Shown: positions 9,294 through 18,424, counted from the stretch's first letter. The stretch: 64,000 bases of DNA from Nitrospira sp. (GCA_024760545.1 CP060502.1:124001-188000), one strand, 5' to 3'. The notes: generated by a model from the letters alone, not told the origin. Translations and numbers: made by a program.

Positions 9294-11085
9294 TCGACCG
9301 AGGCTGTGTGAAAACGTGGGCCGCATCCGTACGGGACAGTGAGTTCTTGTCCACCTCACATACTTCAGTGACCGAGTGGACTGTAGCAATGCATTCGGGA
9401 GTCGGTTGCCATTGCGATGCCGCTCGATACGTTGTATTTTCCACCACATGATCACGCGTCCCATGGTGACGATGCTACGACGGATCTCATCGGCACAGTC
9501 CACTCGCCTGACGAGGTGTCCCTGATGAAGCGCTTCATTTCAGGGCAAGACCGGTCGCAACACACCCTGTTTCCGGAGTCACTTGAGGACTACATCGCCG
9601 AGGACAATCCCGTTCGTGTGGTTGACGTCTTCGTCGACGGGCTCGACTTGGCCAAGCAGGGGTTTGATGGCGTACAACCGGAAGCGACCGGCAGACCGTC
9701 CTACCATCCCGCCGTGCTGCTCAAGCTCTATATCTACGGATACCTCAATCGGATTCAGTCCAGCCGGCGCCTGGAACGCGAGTCCCAGCGCAATGTCGAG
9801 CTGATGTGGTTGCTCACCCGGTTACAGCCGGACTTTAAGACCATTGCGGACTTCCGGAAAGACCAGGGCGCGGCGATCCGTCGCGTCTGCCGAGAATTCG
9901 TCCTGCTGTGCCGGCGGCTCAACCTGTTTTCCGACGCCCTCGTCGCCATTGACGGCAGCAAGTTCAAGGCCGTGAACAATCGCGACAAGAACTTCACCGA
10001 CCGGAAGCTCCACGCCCGTCTCGAGCAACTCGAAGCCAGTATCGCACGCTACCTCACCGAACTGGATCGAGCCGATCGCGATCCCGCGTTGGTGCCCGAG
10101 GCCCGGGTGCATCATCTGAAGGAGAAACTGCAGACCGTCAACACGCAGATCCAGCGCCTGAATGAAATGGGTGCGCTCATGCGTGACGCGCCCGATGGCC
10201 AGATTTCACTCACCGACCCGGACGCCCGCTCCATGGCCACGAGTGGTCGCGGCACCGGCATGGTGGGCTACAACGTGCAAATCGCCGTGGACACGAAACA
10301 CCATCTGATCGTGGCGGACGAGGTGACGAACCACGGACACGACCGGCAGCAGCTCGCGCCTGTGGCCCAACACGCGGCGCAGGCGACCGGCCATGCACGC
10401 CTCACGGTGCTGGCCGACCGAGGCTATTTCAATGGCGAGCAAATCCGGGAATGCGAGCAGCAGGGGATCGCCACCTTGGTGCCCAAGCCGCTGACCTCCA
10501 ACAACAACGCAGCAGGCCTGTTCGACAAGCGCGATTTCGTCTACCTCCCCGAGCGCAACGCCTACCGCTGCCCTGCCGGGGAGCACGCGATCTATCGCAT
10601 GACGAGCCTTGAACGCGGCCTCGCGCAGCACCGCTACTGGTCCTCGGCCTGTCCGCGCTGCCCGCTGAAAGCGCGCTGCACCACGGGCGACTACCGGCGT
10701 ATCTCGCGCTGGGAACATGAATCGGTCCTGGAAGCCATGCAGGATCGGCTGGATCGAACGCCGAACGCCATGAAACTACGCCGGCAGACCGTGGAACACG
10801 TCTTCGGCACGCTCAAGGCGTGGATGGGGGCGACGCATTTCCTGATGAAGACGTTGCCGAAGGTCAACACAGAGATGAGTTTGCACGTGCTGGCGTACAA
10901 CCTGAAGCGCACCATGCGAATCTTCGGCGTAAAACCCCTGATGGCGGCCATGACAGGGTAGCAAGCCCGGTCTTGTTGCGACACTGAACGGCATGTCCGT
11001 CACGCCAAGTCAAACGTAGCCGCAATGCCACAGGTACAAAGATTTCACTCGCTCTGCATTTCTATTTTCACACGGCCTCGGTCGA
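9294..11085 (+). mobile_element. IS1182-family insertion sequence
   Basis: The element is defined by inverted ends. TCGACCGAGGCTGTGTGAAA at 9294-9313 matches the reverse complement of 11066-11085 with one mismatch. Between them lies one intact transposase gene. The length (about 1.79 kb) suits the IS1182 family. I could not identify a clear target-site duplication. Confidence 0.85.
9525..10961 (+). CDS. IS1182-family transposase
   Basis: The frame is open from 9417, but ATG 9525 (MKRFISGQDR) gives the usual N-terminus of this family and a 478-residue protein. The family opening (LFPESLEDYIAEDNPVRVVD), the DDE-region phrase FSDALVAIDGSKFKAVNN (first Asp), VLADRGYFNGEQI (second Asp) and the C-terminal RQTVEHVFGTLKAWMG (Glu region) are all present. 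A cysteine cluster (CPAGEH, CPRCPLKARC) is typical of IS1182. The enzyme cuts and moves its own element. The frame is intact and both inverted ends are present, so the element may be active. Confidence 0.93.
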   Translation: MKRFISGQDRSQHTLFPESLEDYIAEDNPVRVVDVFVDGLDLAKQGFDGVQPEATGRPSYHPAVLLKLYIYGYLNRIQSSRRLERESQRNVELMWLLTRLQPDFKTIADFRKDQGAAIRRVCREFVLLCRRLNLFSDALVAIDGSKFKAVNNRDKNFTDRKLHARLEQLEASIARYLTELDRADRDPALVPEARVHHLKEKLQTVNTQIQRLNEMGALMRDAPDGQISLTDPDARSMATSGRGTGMVGYNVQIAVDTKHHLIVADEVTNHGHDRQQLAPVAQHAAQATGHARLTVLADRGYFNGEQIRECEQQGIATLVPKPLTSNNNAAGLFDKRDFVYLPERNAYRCPAGEHAIYRMTSLERGLAQHRYWSSACPRCPLKARCTTGDYRRISRWEHESVLEAMQDRLDRTPNAMKLRRQTVEHVFGTLKAWMGATHFLMKTLPKVNTEMSLHVLAYNLKRTMRIFGVKPLMAAMTG

Positions 11086-11150
11086 GACCTGCCGGTCACC
11101 GGGCATGTGTTCTGACACTACCCGCCAGATCAAATCCAAACACCTACACT

Positions 11151-12989
11151 TTATGCAACGTCAAGATCTGAAAGCTTCCAGATATCTTTCACCAAGCCGA
11201 TCAGCATAGTTTGCCGCCTGTCAATTTCCTCAGGCGTCCAGTTATCAAACGACAGGAGTTTTTCGTTTATCCGTGTTGTCGAGGTGTTTTTCCCAACCTT
11301 GGTGATACCGGCAATACTGCTGGTTAGGTAGCACTTACATTTCGCGTATTCCGGTTTTTTAATCTCGAAGAAATCGTTACCTATGACGATATTAATGGGT
11401 TTTTCCAGCAGCGTAAGATTGCCTAGTTTGTTCTTAATCAGATTGTAGTCAAAGCCCGAGTACTTTTGGGCAAACTCCGTAGCAAATGCCTTTTTCGGCT
11501 TGTCTGGCAAAATATGTTCGATCTGAAGCTCTATATAATCCTCCAATGATCGTTCCGTCTTGATGCCTTTATAGGCCATGTCGACGTGCTGGCTTATTTT
11601 GGCCAACAGGTAGCGTGTCCGATATTTCTGCATCGAGCCCAGTGAATATCGCTTCATACTGTCTGTGAGGTCAGCAGCCTTGGCTGACATGCTCTTTTGG
11701 AAACGTGTGTTAATGAAGGCATTCAATTTTTCTCTTTGGGCTTTCTTGTTCTTCTCGTTCCCAATTTCTCGCAGCTCGTCTGCCCATACTGAGAAATTGC
11801 GCTCGAGTTCCTTTGTGGGCGTTTTGGTAAAGATATAGTAGAAAAGGAAACTCTCGAGTTGTGTAACCAGATGGTCGAACAATGCCTTGGGAAAATTGCT
11901 GGCTGCCAGTAGGAGGACAAAGTGTAAACTAAAGGCCGGGCCGCAAAGAAGCCCAAGGTTCTTCATTGCGACATTATCTCTGCCGTCATTACCATCGCCT
12001 TTGTTAAAGGCCAGGTAGTGATTGACGCTCTCGATGATTGTTCTCACAAACTGGAAAGGTTTCTCTTCATATTCGCAGTCAGCGGCATTCTCCTTCTTCG
12101 TAAGCCAATCATAAATTTCATCTTCCCGTACAATATAATCGCTGCGGTCATTCTGAATTTTGTAGCTTGCCATCAGAAAGTAGCGCAGAAATCGTAAAGG
12201 CTTTTGCTTTGCTCGTTCGAGCGGCTTGGTAATGTTTTTCCATTCGCTTTTCAATCGACCAAATTCCTGTGCTTCAACATTCGTGAATAGCAGGTTTTTC
12301 AGCAGGTCCATAGAATTCAGACCAACACCCCGCTCGTTGATCGTTTCAAATATCTTTAAGGCATTGCCGAGGTCGGTTGAGATCTGGATGAAGACAACGT
12401 TGTTGGCCAAATAGCCCCAGTATTTCTTCAATGCGGCCTTATCCGCGTGTTTCTTGAGCAAATGGGCGTAAATCGTGCTGTAGGCGTTCAGAAGATTCTC
12501 CAAAGAACCGAAACTGGCGATTCCGGAGGCCTCAATGCCATTGCGGGTCGCTTGAGGTTCATCTTCCATCTCCACGATTTTCGCCATTACTTCGCCGGCG
12601 TTTTCATAGCGCGGCTCTAATTTCAGGCTTGTCTTTGTCTCGCCTTGATTCGATGTGTAGCTGGCGGATATCAGGCCATTGATCGTCTGATATTGAGGTT
12701 CTCCGTGAAATAGTTTCTTCAGAGTGCAGAGGAGAAGGAAAAATGTTGTCAGCCTTTGCTGGCCATCGATCACTTCAAATGTGTTTTTCTGTGACGACGG
12801 CGACACAAGCACCATGCCAATGAAATATTCCTGGTTGGCTCTGCCATCAATCTGTTCATCGATGTCGTCGAGGAGTTGCTGTACTTCTTTGTCTTGCCAA
12901 ACATATTCGCGTTGATAATCAGGGACGATATAAAAACAGTCGCGGAATGCTTCTTCAACGCTGTATTTATGATTTTCAATTTTGGCCAT
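11151..12989 (-). CDS. GmrSD-like DUF262/DUF1524 nuclease
   Basis: This 612-residue protein has an N-terminal DUF262 (ParB/Srx-like) domain with VPDYQREYVW at 22-31 and the DGQQR motif at 75-79 (VIDGQQRLTTFFLL). Its C-terminal DUF1524 HNH-type domain carries IEHILP near residue 490 and, further on, a LGNLTLL motif and asparagine/lysine-rich segment. This is the single-chain GmrSD/BrxU plan: type IV enzymes that use NTP and cut modified phage DNA. Start ATG 12989 is preceded by an AGGGG ribosome site; an in-frame ATG 57 bp upstream is less likely. Such genes often accompany BREX because they attack modified phages that BREX misses, which is its likely role here. The specificity is not visible. 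Confidence 0.88.
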   Translation of the reverse strand: MAKIENHKYSVEEAFRDCFYIVPDYQREYVWQDKEVQQLLDDIDEQIDGRANQEYFIGMVLVSPSSQKNTFEVIDGQQRLTTFFLLLCTLKKLFHGEPQYQTINGLISASYTSNQGETKTSLKLEPRYENAGEVMAKIVEMEDEPQATRNGIEASGIASFGSLENLLNAYSTIYAHLLKKHADKAALKKYWGYLANNVVFIQISTDLGNALKIFETINERGVGLNSMDLLKNLLFTNVEAQEFGRLKSEWKNITKPLERAKQKPLRFLRYFLMASYKIQNDRSDYIVREDEIYDWLTKKENAADCEYEEKPFQFVRTIIESVNHYLAFNKGDGNDGRDNVAMKNLGLLCGPAFSLHFVLLLAASNFPKALFDHLVTQLESFLFYYIFTKTPTKELERNFSVWADELREIGNEKNKKAQREKLNAFINTRFQKSMSAKAADLTDSMKRYSLGSMQKYRTRYLLAKISQHVDMAYKGIKTERSLEDYIELQIEHILPDKPKKAFATEFAQKYSGFDYNLIKNKLGNLTLLEKPINIVIGNDFFEIKKPEYAKCKCYLTSSIAGITKVGKNTSTTRINEKLLSFDNWTPEEIDRRQTMLIGLVKDIWKLSDLDVA

Positions 12990-13112
12990 ATTTACCCCTG
13001 GAGTGTTCTTAAACGACAGATTATCAGGAGATTCATGAGAGCCCAAATCCTATCTTCACTGTCAATATGGTCTGTTCGTGCATTTTGATCGCCCCTTGCC
13101 GTATGAGGCTGC

Positions 13113-13715
13113 TTACCGTTCCCGGCCTTCGTCGCGGGATCTGACGCGCGCGGGTTCAATGATGGCGCTGCGTATGAGCTTTTCCATGTCGTCGTGTTTG
13201 CCTTGAAAACCCTGCACGGAGGCCTGGTGCCAGGTTTCCGGTGCGATGCGTTGCAGGTCTAGTTTGTGGCCAGCCTGTCGCGCAAGGATTTTGAGGAACT
13301 GGCGTTGCGCCCGGCCGTTGCCTTCGCGGAACGGGTGGATGGCGTTGATCTCGCCGATATGTTCGGCGGCGCGTTTGGCGAATTCGGCGCGGCGTAAACC
13401 TTTCAGCTTGTTTTCCTTCTGGATCATCTCAAACCGCTTCTTCATTTCCGTGTCCACGTGGTCGGGCGGTCCGAAAAACGTGCCTCCCTTGGCCATTGAG
13501 ACGGTGCGCGATTCTCCCGCCCAGTGATAAACATCCTGAAAAATATGCTTGTGGATCGCTTTGTAGCCTTCATACGTCATCGGTATATCAGGCAGAGGCT
13601 CCTGCATGCGCTTCATACTCATGATGCGCTCGAAGCGCTCAAGCTTGTCGGCTTCGCGGATATTCCTCTTGTTGTTGAGAACATCGGTGCCGGGATAGAC
13701 GTAAGGATCGCTCAT
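13113..13715 (-). CDS. Fic-domain toxin (VbhT/FicT type)
   Basis: This 200-residue protein carries the full Fic signature HPFREGNGRAQR at 127-138, with the catalytic His at 127. The flap region YHWAGESRTVSMAKGG near 63-78 is typical of class I Fic toxins. Fic enzymes transfer AMP from ATP to target proteins; bacterial toxins of this class often hit gyrase and topoisomerase IV. The start ATG 13715 overlaps the stop of the upstream antitoxin gene as ATGA, so expression is coupled. All catalytic residues are intact, so toxicity should depend on the antitoxin partner. Ends at 13113 with no overlapping downstream gene. Confidence 0.93.
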   Translation of the reverse strand: MSDPYVYPGTDVLNNKRNIREADKLERFERIMSMKRMQEPLPDIPMTYEGYKAIHKHIFQDVYHWAGESRTVSMAKGGTFFGPPDHVDTEMKKRFEMIQKENKLKGLRRAEFAKRAAEHIGEINAIHPFREGNGRAQRQFLKILARQAGHKLDLQRIAPETWHQASVQGFQGKHDDMEKLIRSAIIEPARVRSRDEGRER

Positions 13716-13942
13716 GCGGGATCGGGCAGGGGGATGCCGTAGGTGCGGTGCATCCACTCGTCAAGAAACTTGTCACGCTGTTCATAGCTCAGGCCGAGGC
13801 GATTCATTTCCGCGAAGGCGGCATCTTCTTCGGGCGTGAGGAAAATTCCTTCGCATGCGAGGGAAGCCTTGGCTTCCTTGCCGCGTTCAATCAGAGCTTC
13901 CAGCTCCTTGCCGGTGATGGGTTTATTTCTGTCAACGGTCAT
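13712..13942 (-). CDS. VbhA-like Fic antitoxin
   Basis: This 76-residue protein lies directly upstream of the Fic gene. It contains the Fic inhibitory motif (S/T)xxxE(G/N) as SLACEG at residues 27-32, where Glu31 is expected to block the ATP pocket of the toxin. Start ATG 13942 (MTVDRNKPITG) is preferred to an ATG 105 bp upstream, because the extra residues are proline-rich and unlike the family and a perfect TATAAT lies only 6 bp before 13942. The C-terminal part (RDKFLDEWMHRTYG) resembles other antitoxin-VbhA family members. It ends with an ATGA overlap into the toxin gene. Confidence 0.88.
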   Translation of the reverse strand: MTVDRNKPITGKELEALIERGKEAKASLACEGIFLTPEEDAAFAEMNRLGLSYEQRDKFLDEWMHRTYGIPLPDPA

Positions 13943-13948
13943 ATGTCT

Positions 13949-13954
13949 ATTATA
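13949..13954 (-). promoter_or_regulatory. Perfect -10 hexamer of the vbhA-fic operon
   Basis: On the minus strand the sequence reads TATAAT, then six bases, then the ATG of the antitoxin gene. Transcription would begin at or next to the start codon, giving a leaderless message; no ribosome-binding sequence is visible. The -35 region is weak (TGGCGC at 17-bp spacing), so an activator or another start site is possible. Confidence 0.5.
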
Positions 13955-14089
13955 GAGGAATGCCTGAAGCTGCGCCACGGGAACAAGGTCTGGGAACGCA
14001 AGCGAAGGGGGAAAAGAGGGAGAAGGCGGCGGCACTTTGGTAACCATGATCCAGTTTCCTTAATCACAAATGTTAATCGAGAGGATAAG

Positions 14090-14370
14090 AGAGTTTTTTC
14101 CCCGCAGCTATTCCCGGGCGCTCCCGGAATGCGGGCCGGGATAGCCGGCAGGTCACATGGGCTACACGGTTTTTCGGTGCGGGCCGCCCATTGACCTGAC
14201 GGCGCGGCCAGCCATGTGGCGCCAACCGGGAATCAGCGGGAAAGGGGTCTGACGAGACCGAGGGGAACAGGATACGGCCATTTCCGCAGTGTGCTGGCTC
14301 GGACTCCGGTACGCTGTGGGGGCGTGGATCAAGGGCCAGGGGTGAATTTGCGGAGTTAGGGTTTTGCAAG
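14090..14370. other. Gene-free, hairpin-rich intergenic region
   Basis: Between the Fic module and the DUF3800 gene there are about 530 bp without a convincing gene. The stretch is very GC-rich and full of imperfect inverted repeats. CTATTCCCGG pairs with CCGGGATAG (about 14108-14145), and CAGGTCacATGGG pairs with CCCATtGACCTG (about 14150-14198). There are GGCGC/GCGCC arms near 14200-14222 and GGTCTgacgAGACC near 14247. The open frames on the minus strand are arginine- and proline-rich and look like chance. It could be a structured RNA or a mobile-element remnant. Confidence 0.4.
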
Positions 14371-14470
14371 CGGATGAGGTGCGGCGGAGTTCCTCGTGTT
14401 TGTTGGCGAGGATCCTCGCACCACGCATCACCGCTTTCGGCTTAGTCTCAATAAGCTCCAATCTGCCCTT

Positions 14471-15619
14471 TCATTCATACGCGCTTCCGCGAGACCGAAG
14501 AAATACGTTCATCTTGCCAATTTCATTGGCGCTGGTAACGTGATCTAGGAACGCAATATTGGCCTCATGTGAGGCGTCGATGATGTCGCGTAGCAGTTCC
14601 GCGTTCTTCAGGCTGGTGCCAATCAAAGATGCACGCGCGGCAGAAACCTCATCGCGCGTGGTTCCTGCGAAGTAGCTGTACATTTTGCCGATTAGTCCCA
14701 CCACGATGTCTGATACCTGTATGCCCGGCTCGGATTTGGAATCGGCAAACCGGTAATTCTTTACTGGCTGCCCGCCTGATACCAGCTTCATAGATTGCAA
14801 ATCATCGCGAATGGAATCTTCCATATCAAGGATGTGGGTTGAATGTTTGAACAGCGCAATCCGTTTCAGATAGAAGATGGTGAAGCTCTCTATTAAAAGG
14901 TGAGGTGTGCACCCTTCAATGAAGTCGAGGCTAGGAAGATCGCGTCCCGCCTGCAACATGCCCTTGAGCATCATCGAATTAAATTCCGGCAGCACATCAT
15001 CGCTCTGCTCCAGCATTGAGATGAGTTCGTTCAGAAAGGGCTTGCGGTTCTCCGGAGCCAGGTCTGGATAGTTATAGCGGTAAAACAGACTGGTCGTTTC
15101 GGGCAGGTTGGCTCGAAGGAGTGCGGTCAGGTCCGCCTTTAGCCGAATATGAAGCTCCATTAGGCGCGGTTCGCCGAGCCTGTAAAGTATCGAGTCCATA
15201 ATATCGACGAGCGACCAGAAGAGCGGGTCGAGCGCATGATAGTGGACAAACAGGTCGTTATCGGAAATCCACTGTAGAAAGGTGGTCAATTTGTCTGACG
15301 TCAACAGATCGAGAAATTCGCCCTTGGCAACATGCTTGAGCTTGAGTTCGCCCGCGCTCCTTTGAATGTGCATCGCATTGCGCAATGACTCTGGGTCAAA
15401 ACTCCGAGGCGCACCGTCATGCACAACGCCGCCCAGCACAAATACACCAGGCTCCGTAACATTGAACCCCTGCACACCAAGGCGCAGCTTTTTAATGTTG
15501 TTCGTTTCGTCATGATAAAAGACATATTCTGCATCAGCCTTGGTAAGGCCATGCATGGCTAAATGCGCGTCCCGTATCTCATCTATGTCTACCAAAGCAC
15601 AAACCTCCGGATCAGCCAC
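14471..15619 (-). CDS. DUF3800-domain protein
   Basis: This 382-residue protein has the two hallmarks of DUF3800. An N-terminal acidic motif (YVFYHDETNN near residue 33) is followed by strand-like segments with FVLGGVV, and a late motif FADSKSEPGIQVSDIVVGLIG (roughly residues 293-313) has the conserved aspartates. The fold is predicted to be RNase H-like, with the acidic residues at a metal site. DUF3800 proteins are common in defence islands, but their biochemical role is unknown. It stands alone on the minus strand. A second, divergent DUF3800 gene occurs at 60805-61623. Confidence 0.8.
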   Translation of the reverse strand: MADPEVCALVDIDEIRDAHLAMHGLTKADAEYVFYHDETNNIKKLRLGVQGFNVTEPGVFVLGGVVHDGAPRSFDPESLRNAMHIQRSAGELKLKHVAKGEFLDLLTSDKLTTFLQWISDNDLFVHYHALDPLFWSLVDIMDSILYRLGEPRLMELHIRLKADLTALLRANLPETTSLFYRYNYPDLAPENRKPFLNELISMLEQSDDVLPEFNSMMLKGMLQAGRDLPSLDFIEGCTPHLLIESFTIFYLKRIALFKHSTHILDMEDSIRDDLQSMKLVSGGQPVKNYRFADSKSEPGIQVSDIVVGLIGKMYSYFAGTTRDEVSAARASLIGTSLKNAELLRDIIDASHEANIAFLDHVTSANEIGKMNVFLRSRGSAYE

Positions 15620-15711
15620 TCTACTCTATTGATTCATCGTGGTTGACGTAAGGCAATTTTAAGTTCTTTCCCCATAGCTCCACAAGCCAATGGAAATCAA
15701 CAGGAGGGTTG

Positions 15712-15849
15712 TTATGCCGCCTCCTTCTGGTCGCCGGGCTGCAGGCCGTGCAGGAAGTCAGCGGCGCGTTGGGCGTGGGCGGCAACGCGGCCTGTGCGCC
15801 ACCGATGGCTGAAAAGCCTGCCCGGCCTACCGCGGGTAAAAACCGGCAT
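15712..15849 (-). CDS. Possible 45-residue small protein
   Basis: A short frame runs from ATG 15849 to TAA 15712. It gives an arginine-rich peptide beginning MPVFTRGRPG and ending LHGLQPGDQKEAA. The ending looks like a real protein C-terminus rather than random sequence, so this could be a small gene or the tail of a larger gene that was cut off. No family is recognised. It lies between the DUF3800 gene and the methylase gene, where nothing else is seen. Confidence 0.3.
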   Translation of the reverse strand: MPVFTRGRPGRLFSHRWRTGRVAAHAQRAADFLHGLQPGDQKEAA

Positions 15850-15887
15850 TCGTCCAACAGTCAATGACGGATAATGGCGTAGGGTTT

Positions 15888-17465
15888 TTAAACGGCGTGA
15901 GCGAGTAAGTCGGTCTGTTTGAGGGGGCGGGCGTGATCTGGAAGGATCGCGGCGATTTCGGAGACAGGGACGTTGGCAAGTTCCTTGGGTTCGAGTTTAT
16001 GAAGGCCCCCGCCGTAAACCCTGCCTTCTGCCAAGAGGCGGTTTGGAGTGATCTGGTTGAGAAGGTGCCAGACGCGGCGTATCAGGTTCTTGTCATGGGC
16101 CATTGCGCGGGCAAGAACAGGAGTTGGGTACATGGCCAGATAGACATTGGCAACGGTGGCGCGTGATGTGTTCAAGAGAAACCGAAACGGCTTTCCGTCT
16201 TTGGTATCGGAACGTCCAAGGTAAGTGCAGACGATGGGCGCAGGCGGGCGGTTCTCTTGCGCGTACCAAAGTGAGCGATGTTGGCATAGATAGCGGTGAT
16301 GAAGGCCACGGGCCTTCCCATCCTCAAGGTAGCGGTGCAGGGCTGGGAAGCGGCGTTTGATTTGATCTTCGGGAAGTTTGGTATCGAGAAGAAAGCGGGG
16401 GCGGTCGATTTTGGGGTTGCCGTACCGGTCTGCCTTGATCTCGTTTTCAGGGAGGTAACGCGGGCTTGGCAGGATCGGGGTGAATAGCTCCATCGGAAGG
16501 TTGCGGGCTTTGATTTCTTCTTCCGTGAGAATGAAAAACTCGTTGTTGCCGGTCGCCAAACCGCGTTTGATCTGGAAAAAGTCTGAGATGGTCGGGATTC
16601 CTGTTTCGGTTCGGATGTCTGCGGCAGGAAACCGCGTCCATTTCGGCTCATGCGCGAGTGCTTGAGCGGATATGGTGCGGGATAGCTTGGGGGCCAGAAG
16701 TGTGCCGCCGAACGTAAATTGTACTGCGTGGTTTTTTGGGGGCGCAGTATTGCGGAACCAAACCACGGCAGAAGAAACAAGAGCGTCCGCGAATTGTATG
16801 TCGTTCGGGTCGAAGCGGTGAATGTGGAGAAGTGTTACCCCTTCGAGAAGGTAGCGCTTGACGGCTAGGCCGTAATTGACGTCCATGAATTCGCTCGGGA
16901 TGAGCCAACCAGCAATAGCTCCCACGTCCATCCATGCGTGAGATAGGCCAAGAAAGTGGCAGTAAAGACCGGCAAGGCCGCTGATTTTTATGCCGCTGGC
17001 CTGTTGGGTTCGCATTTGGAGGCGGGTTTTGTTGCCGTTCTCAAGGTGGTGGTGGCGCACATACGGCGGATTGCAGATGATGAGATTGAAGCGTGGTGAA
17101 GGCTCTGCCTTAGTGAAGTCGGAAAGCTTGATGGAAAGTCCGGTGTTCTTCCAGAGGTGTGTGGCTGGCTTTCCGTAGTGAGGGTCAACCTCGAAACCAA
17201 GAGCCTGTTGAATGCGTTTTCTGGGAAAGACGTTGAGGAGAGCGGAATAGAAGGCTCCGGTTCCGATTGCCGGATCGAGAAATCGGACTTTCTCGTGCGG
17301 GGGGAGGATCGTTTGAGCGTATCTGAGAATTTCCTCGGCAAGCGGTGATGGGGTCGCAAACTGACCGAGGCGGTTGCGCTCGGTTTGTGTCTTGTGGCTA
17401 TCGAGGTCGGCCTGTAGCTGGCGGCGCATGGTTTCGAGACTGACGATAGTGCGTGGCATGGTCAT
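15888..17465 (-). CDS. Adenine DNA methyltransferase of the XamI-type R-M system
   Basis: This 525-residue class I methyltransferase has a SAM motif I (FLDPAIGTGAFYSALL, near residue 68) and a catalytic NPPY motif (NLIICNPPYVRHHH, near 131), which indicates an N6-adenine methylase of the Eco57I/TaqI-like group. A GQFATP segment near the N-terminus is typical of these enzymes. The C-terminal half is the target-recognition domain. ATG 17465 overlaps the stop of the endonuclease gene as ATGA, so I prefer it over upstream starts inside that gene. It should protect the host from the endonuclease. By pairing with a XamI-type nuclease the expected target is GTCGAC, with methylation of the adenine; that is inference from family, not shown by sequence. 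Confidence 0.88.
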   Translation of the reverse strand: MTMPRTIVSLETMRRQLQADLDSHKTQTERNRLGQFATPSPLAEEILRYAQTILPPHEKVRFLDPAIGTGAFYSALLNVFPRKRIQQALGFEVDPHYGKPATHLWKNTGLSIKLSDFTKAEPSPRFNLIICNPPYVRHHHLENGNKTRLQMRTQQASGIKISGLAGLYCHFLGLSHAWMDVGAIAGWLIPSEFMDVNYGLAVKRYLLEGVTLLHIHRFDPNDIQFADALVSSAVVWFRNTAPPKNHAVQFTFGGTLLAPKLSRTISAQALAHEPKWTRFPAADIRTETGIPTISDFFQIKRGLATGNNEFFILTEEEIKARNLPMELFTPILPSPRYLPENEIKADRYGNPKIDRPRFLLDTKLPEDQIKRRFPALHRYLEDGKARGLHHRYLCQHRSLWYAQENRPPAPIVCTYLGRSDTKDGKPFRFLLNTSRATVANVYLAMYPTPVLARAMAHDKNLIRRVWHLLNQITPNRLLAEGRVYGGGLHKLEPKELANVPVSEIAAILPDHARPLKQTDLLAHAV

Positions 17466-18424
17466 ATTCCAAAATGCATCAAGTCGTCGATGCGGTGTTC
17501 CCATACCCAGTCGATGCCTTCGGCGGCTTCATAGCCAAGGTAGCCTGAGTCGAAGTATCCGCAGAGAAAGAGGTTGAATTTGACCTTGGTGCCGTAGGTG
17601 CTGCGAAGCTGTGACATTTTGACAGCTTCTTCTTTGCGGCGCTTGTTGGTGTTGGTGAAATCACCAGCGGATTTTGCCTCGAAGAAAACCGGGAAGTCTC
17701 CGGCCTGTGCTGACTTCGGCATAATGACGGCGTCGATGGGAATGTTGACGGTTTGAGTGCCGCCTTCGAGTGTGACCGGAACATTCATGCGGAAGCTGAA
17801 TGTTCCCGGGGTCATGGTGTCATACGTGGTTCCATCTCCTTGAGGGAGCTGGCTGTAGCCGCGTTGTTCGAGCCAAGCCTTGATAGCGGCCAGTTGGCGC
17901 TTTTCCTGTGCATTGCGGATGATGGGATTGGCAACTGCCCCGCAAAGGCGGTCTGCCACGATGGTGGCTGCGCGGTGAATTTCTGTTTCTGTCGGCAGGT
18001 CTTTCCGTCCAAGCCAAACGAAAATATCAGGATCGGCCATTTTTTGAATGATGGCTGAGATTTTGGCGAGTTGTTGATCGGCTTCGGTAACGCTCATTCG
18101 CATAGGGAGCTTTTTCTCAAGTTCCATGTACTTGACCAGATTCGGGGACACTCCGGCCAAGCCGATAAGCCTGTCGACGGCAATGGGCGGGCAGGTCGAC
18201 ATGCGCAGCGTGGGCAGAATTTCAGGATGCTGCCGGATTACGGATGGCTGGATCGAGAGAAGGTTGCCGGTTGAGGCAAGCGCAGCTTCTACGTCCTTTG
18301 TGGTCTGGATGCGCGTGGTGCGAAAAGCCTGAGGCGCAAATTTCATGAACCAGTCATTGTACATGTCAACGGACTGAGCGATGTCATTTTTCCATTGAAG
18401 GGTTTTGTCGGAGTTAACGGGCAT
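17462..18424 (-). CDS. XamI-family type II restriction endonuclease
   Basis: This 320-residue protein matches my recollection of the XamI endonuclease family. It has long helical segments with RMSTCPPIAVDRLIGLAG and TIVADRLCGAVANP, then a PD-(D/E)XK-like core with PIDAVIMPK (acidic residue) and DFPVFFEAKSAGD (the E-A-K pair) near residues 226-253. XamI cuts GTCGAC, the SalI site. The gene lies between a short ribbon-helix-helix gene (gap 6 bp) and the methylase gene (ATGA overlap), so the order is regulator, nuclease, methylase. Making the nuclease before the methylase would be dangerous on entering a new host unless the regulator delays it. Family assignment is from memory of conserved segments. 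Confidence 0.85.
   Translation of the reverse strand: MPVNSDKTLQWKNDIAQSVDMYNDWFMKFAPQAFRTTRIQTTKDVEAALASTGNLLSIQPSVIRQHPEILPTLRMSTCPPIAVDRLIGLAGVSPNLVKYMELEKKLPMRMSVTEADQQLAKISAIIQKMADPDIFVWLGRKDLPTETEIHRAATIVADRLCGAVANPIIRNAQEKRQLAAIKAWLEQRGYSQLPQGDGTTYDTMTPGTFSFRMNVPVTLEGGTQTVNIPIDAVIMPKSAQAGDFPVFFEAKSAGDFTNTNKRRKEEAVKMSQLRSTYGTKVKFNLFLCGYFDSGYLGYEAAEGIDWVWEHRIDDLMHFGI

Noticed and set aside
14073-14461. Open frames of nearly 100 codons on the minus strand
   Set aside because: Arginine- and proline-rich in overlapping frames, in a hairpin-rich GC-rich stretch; no ribosome site.
15621-15857. 78-codon frame on the minus strand
   Set aside because: It ends inside sequence better explained by the 45-residue frame at 15712-15849 and has no family feature.
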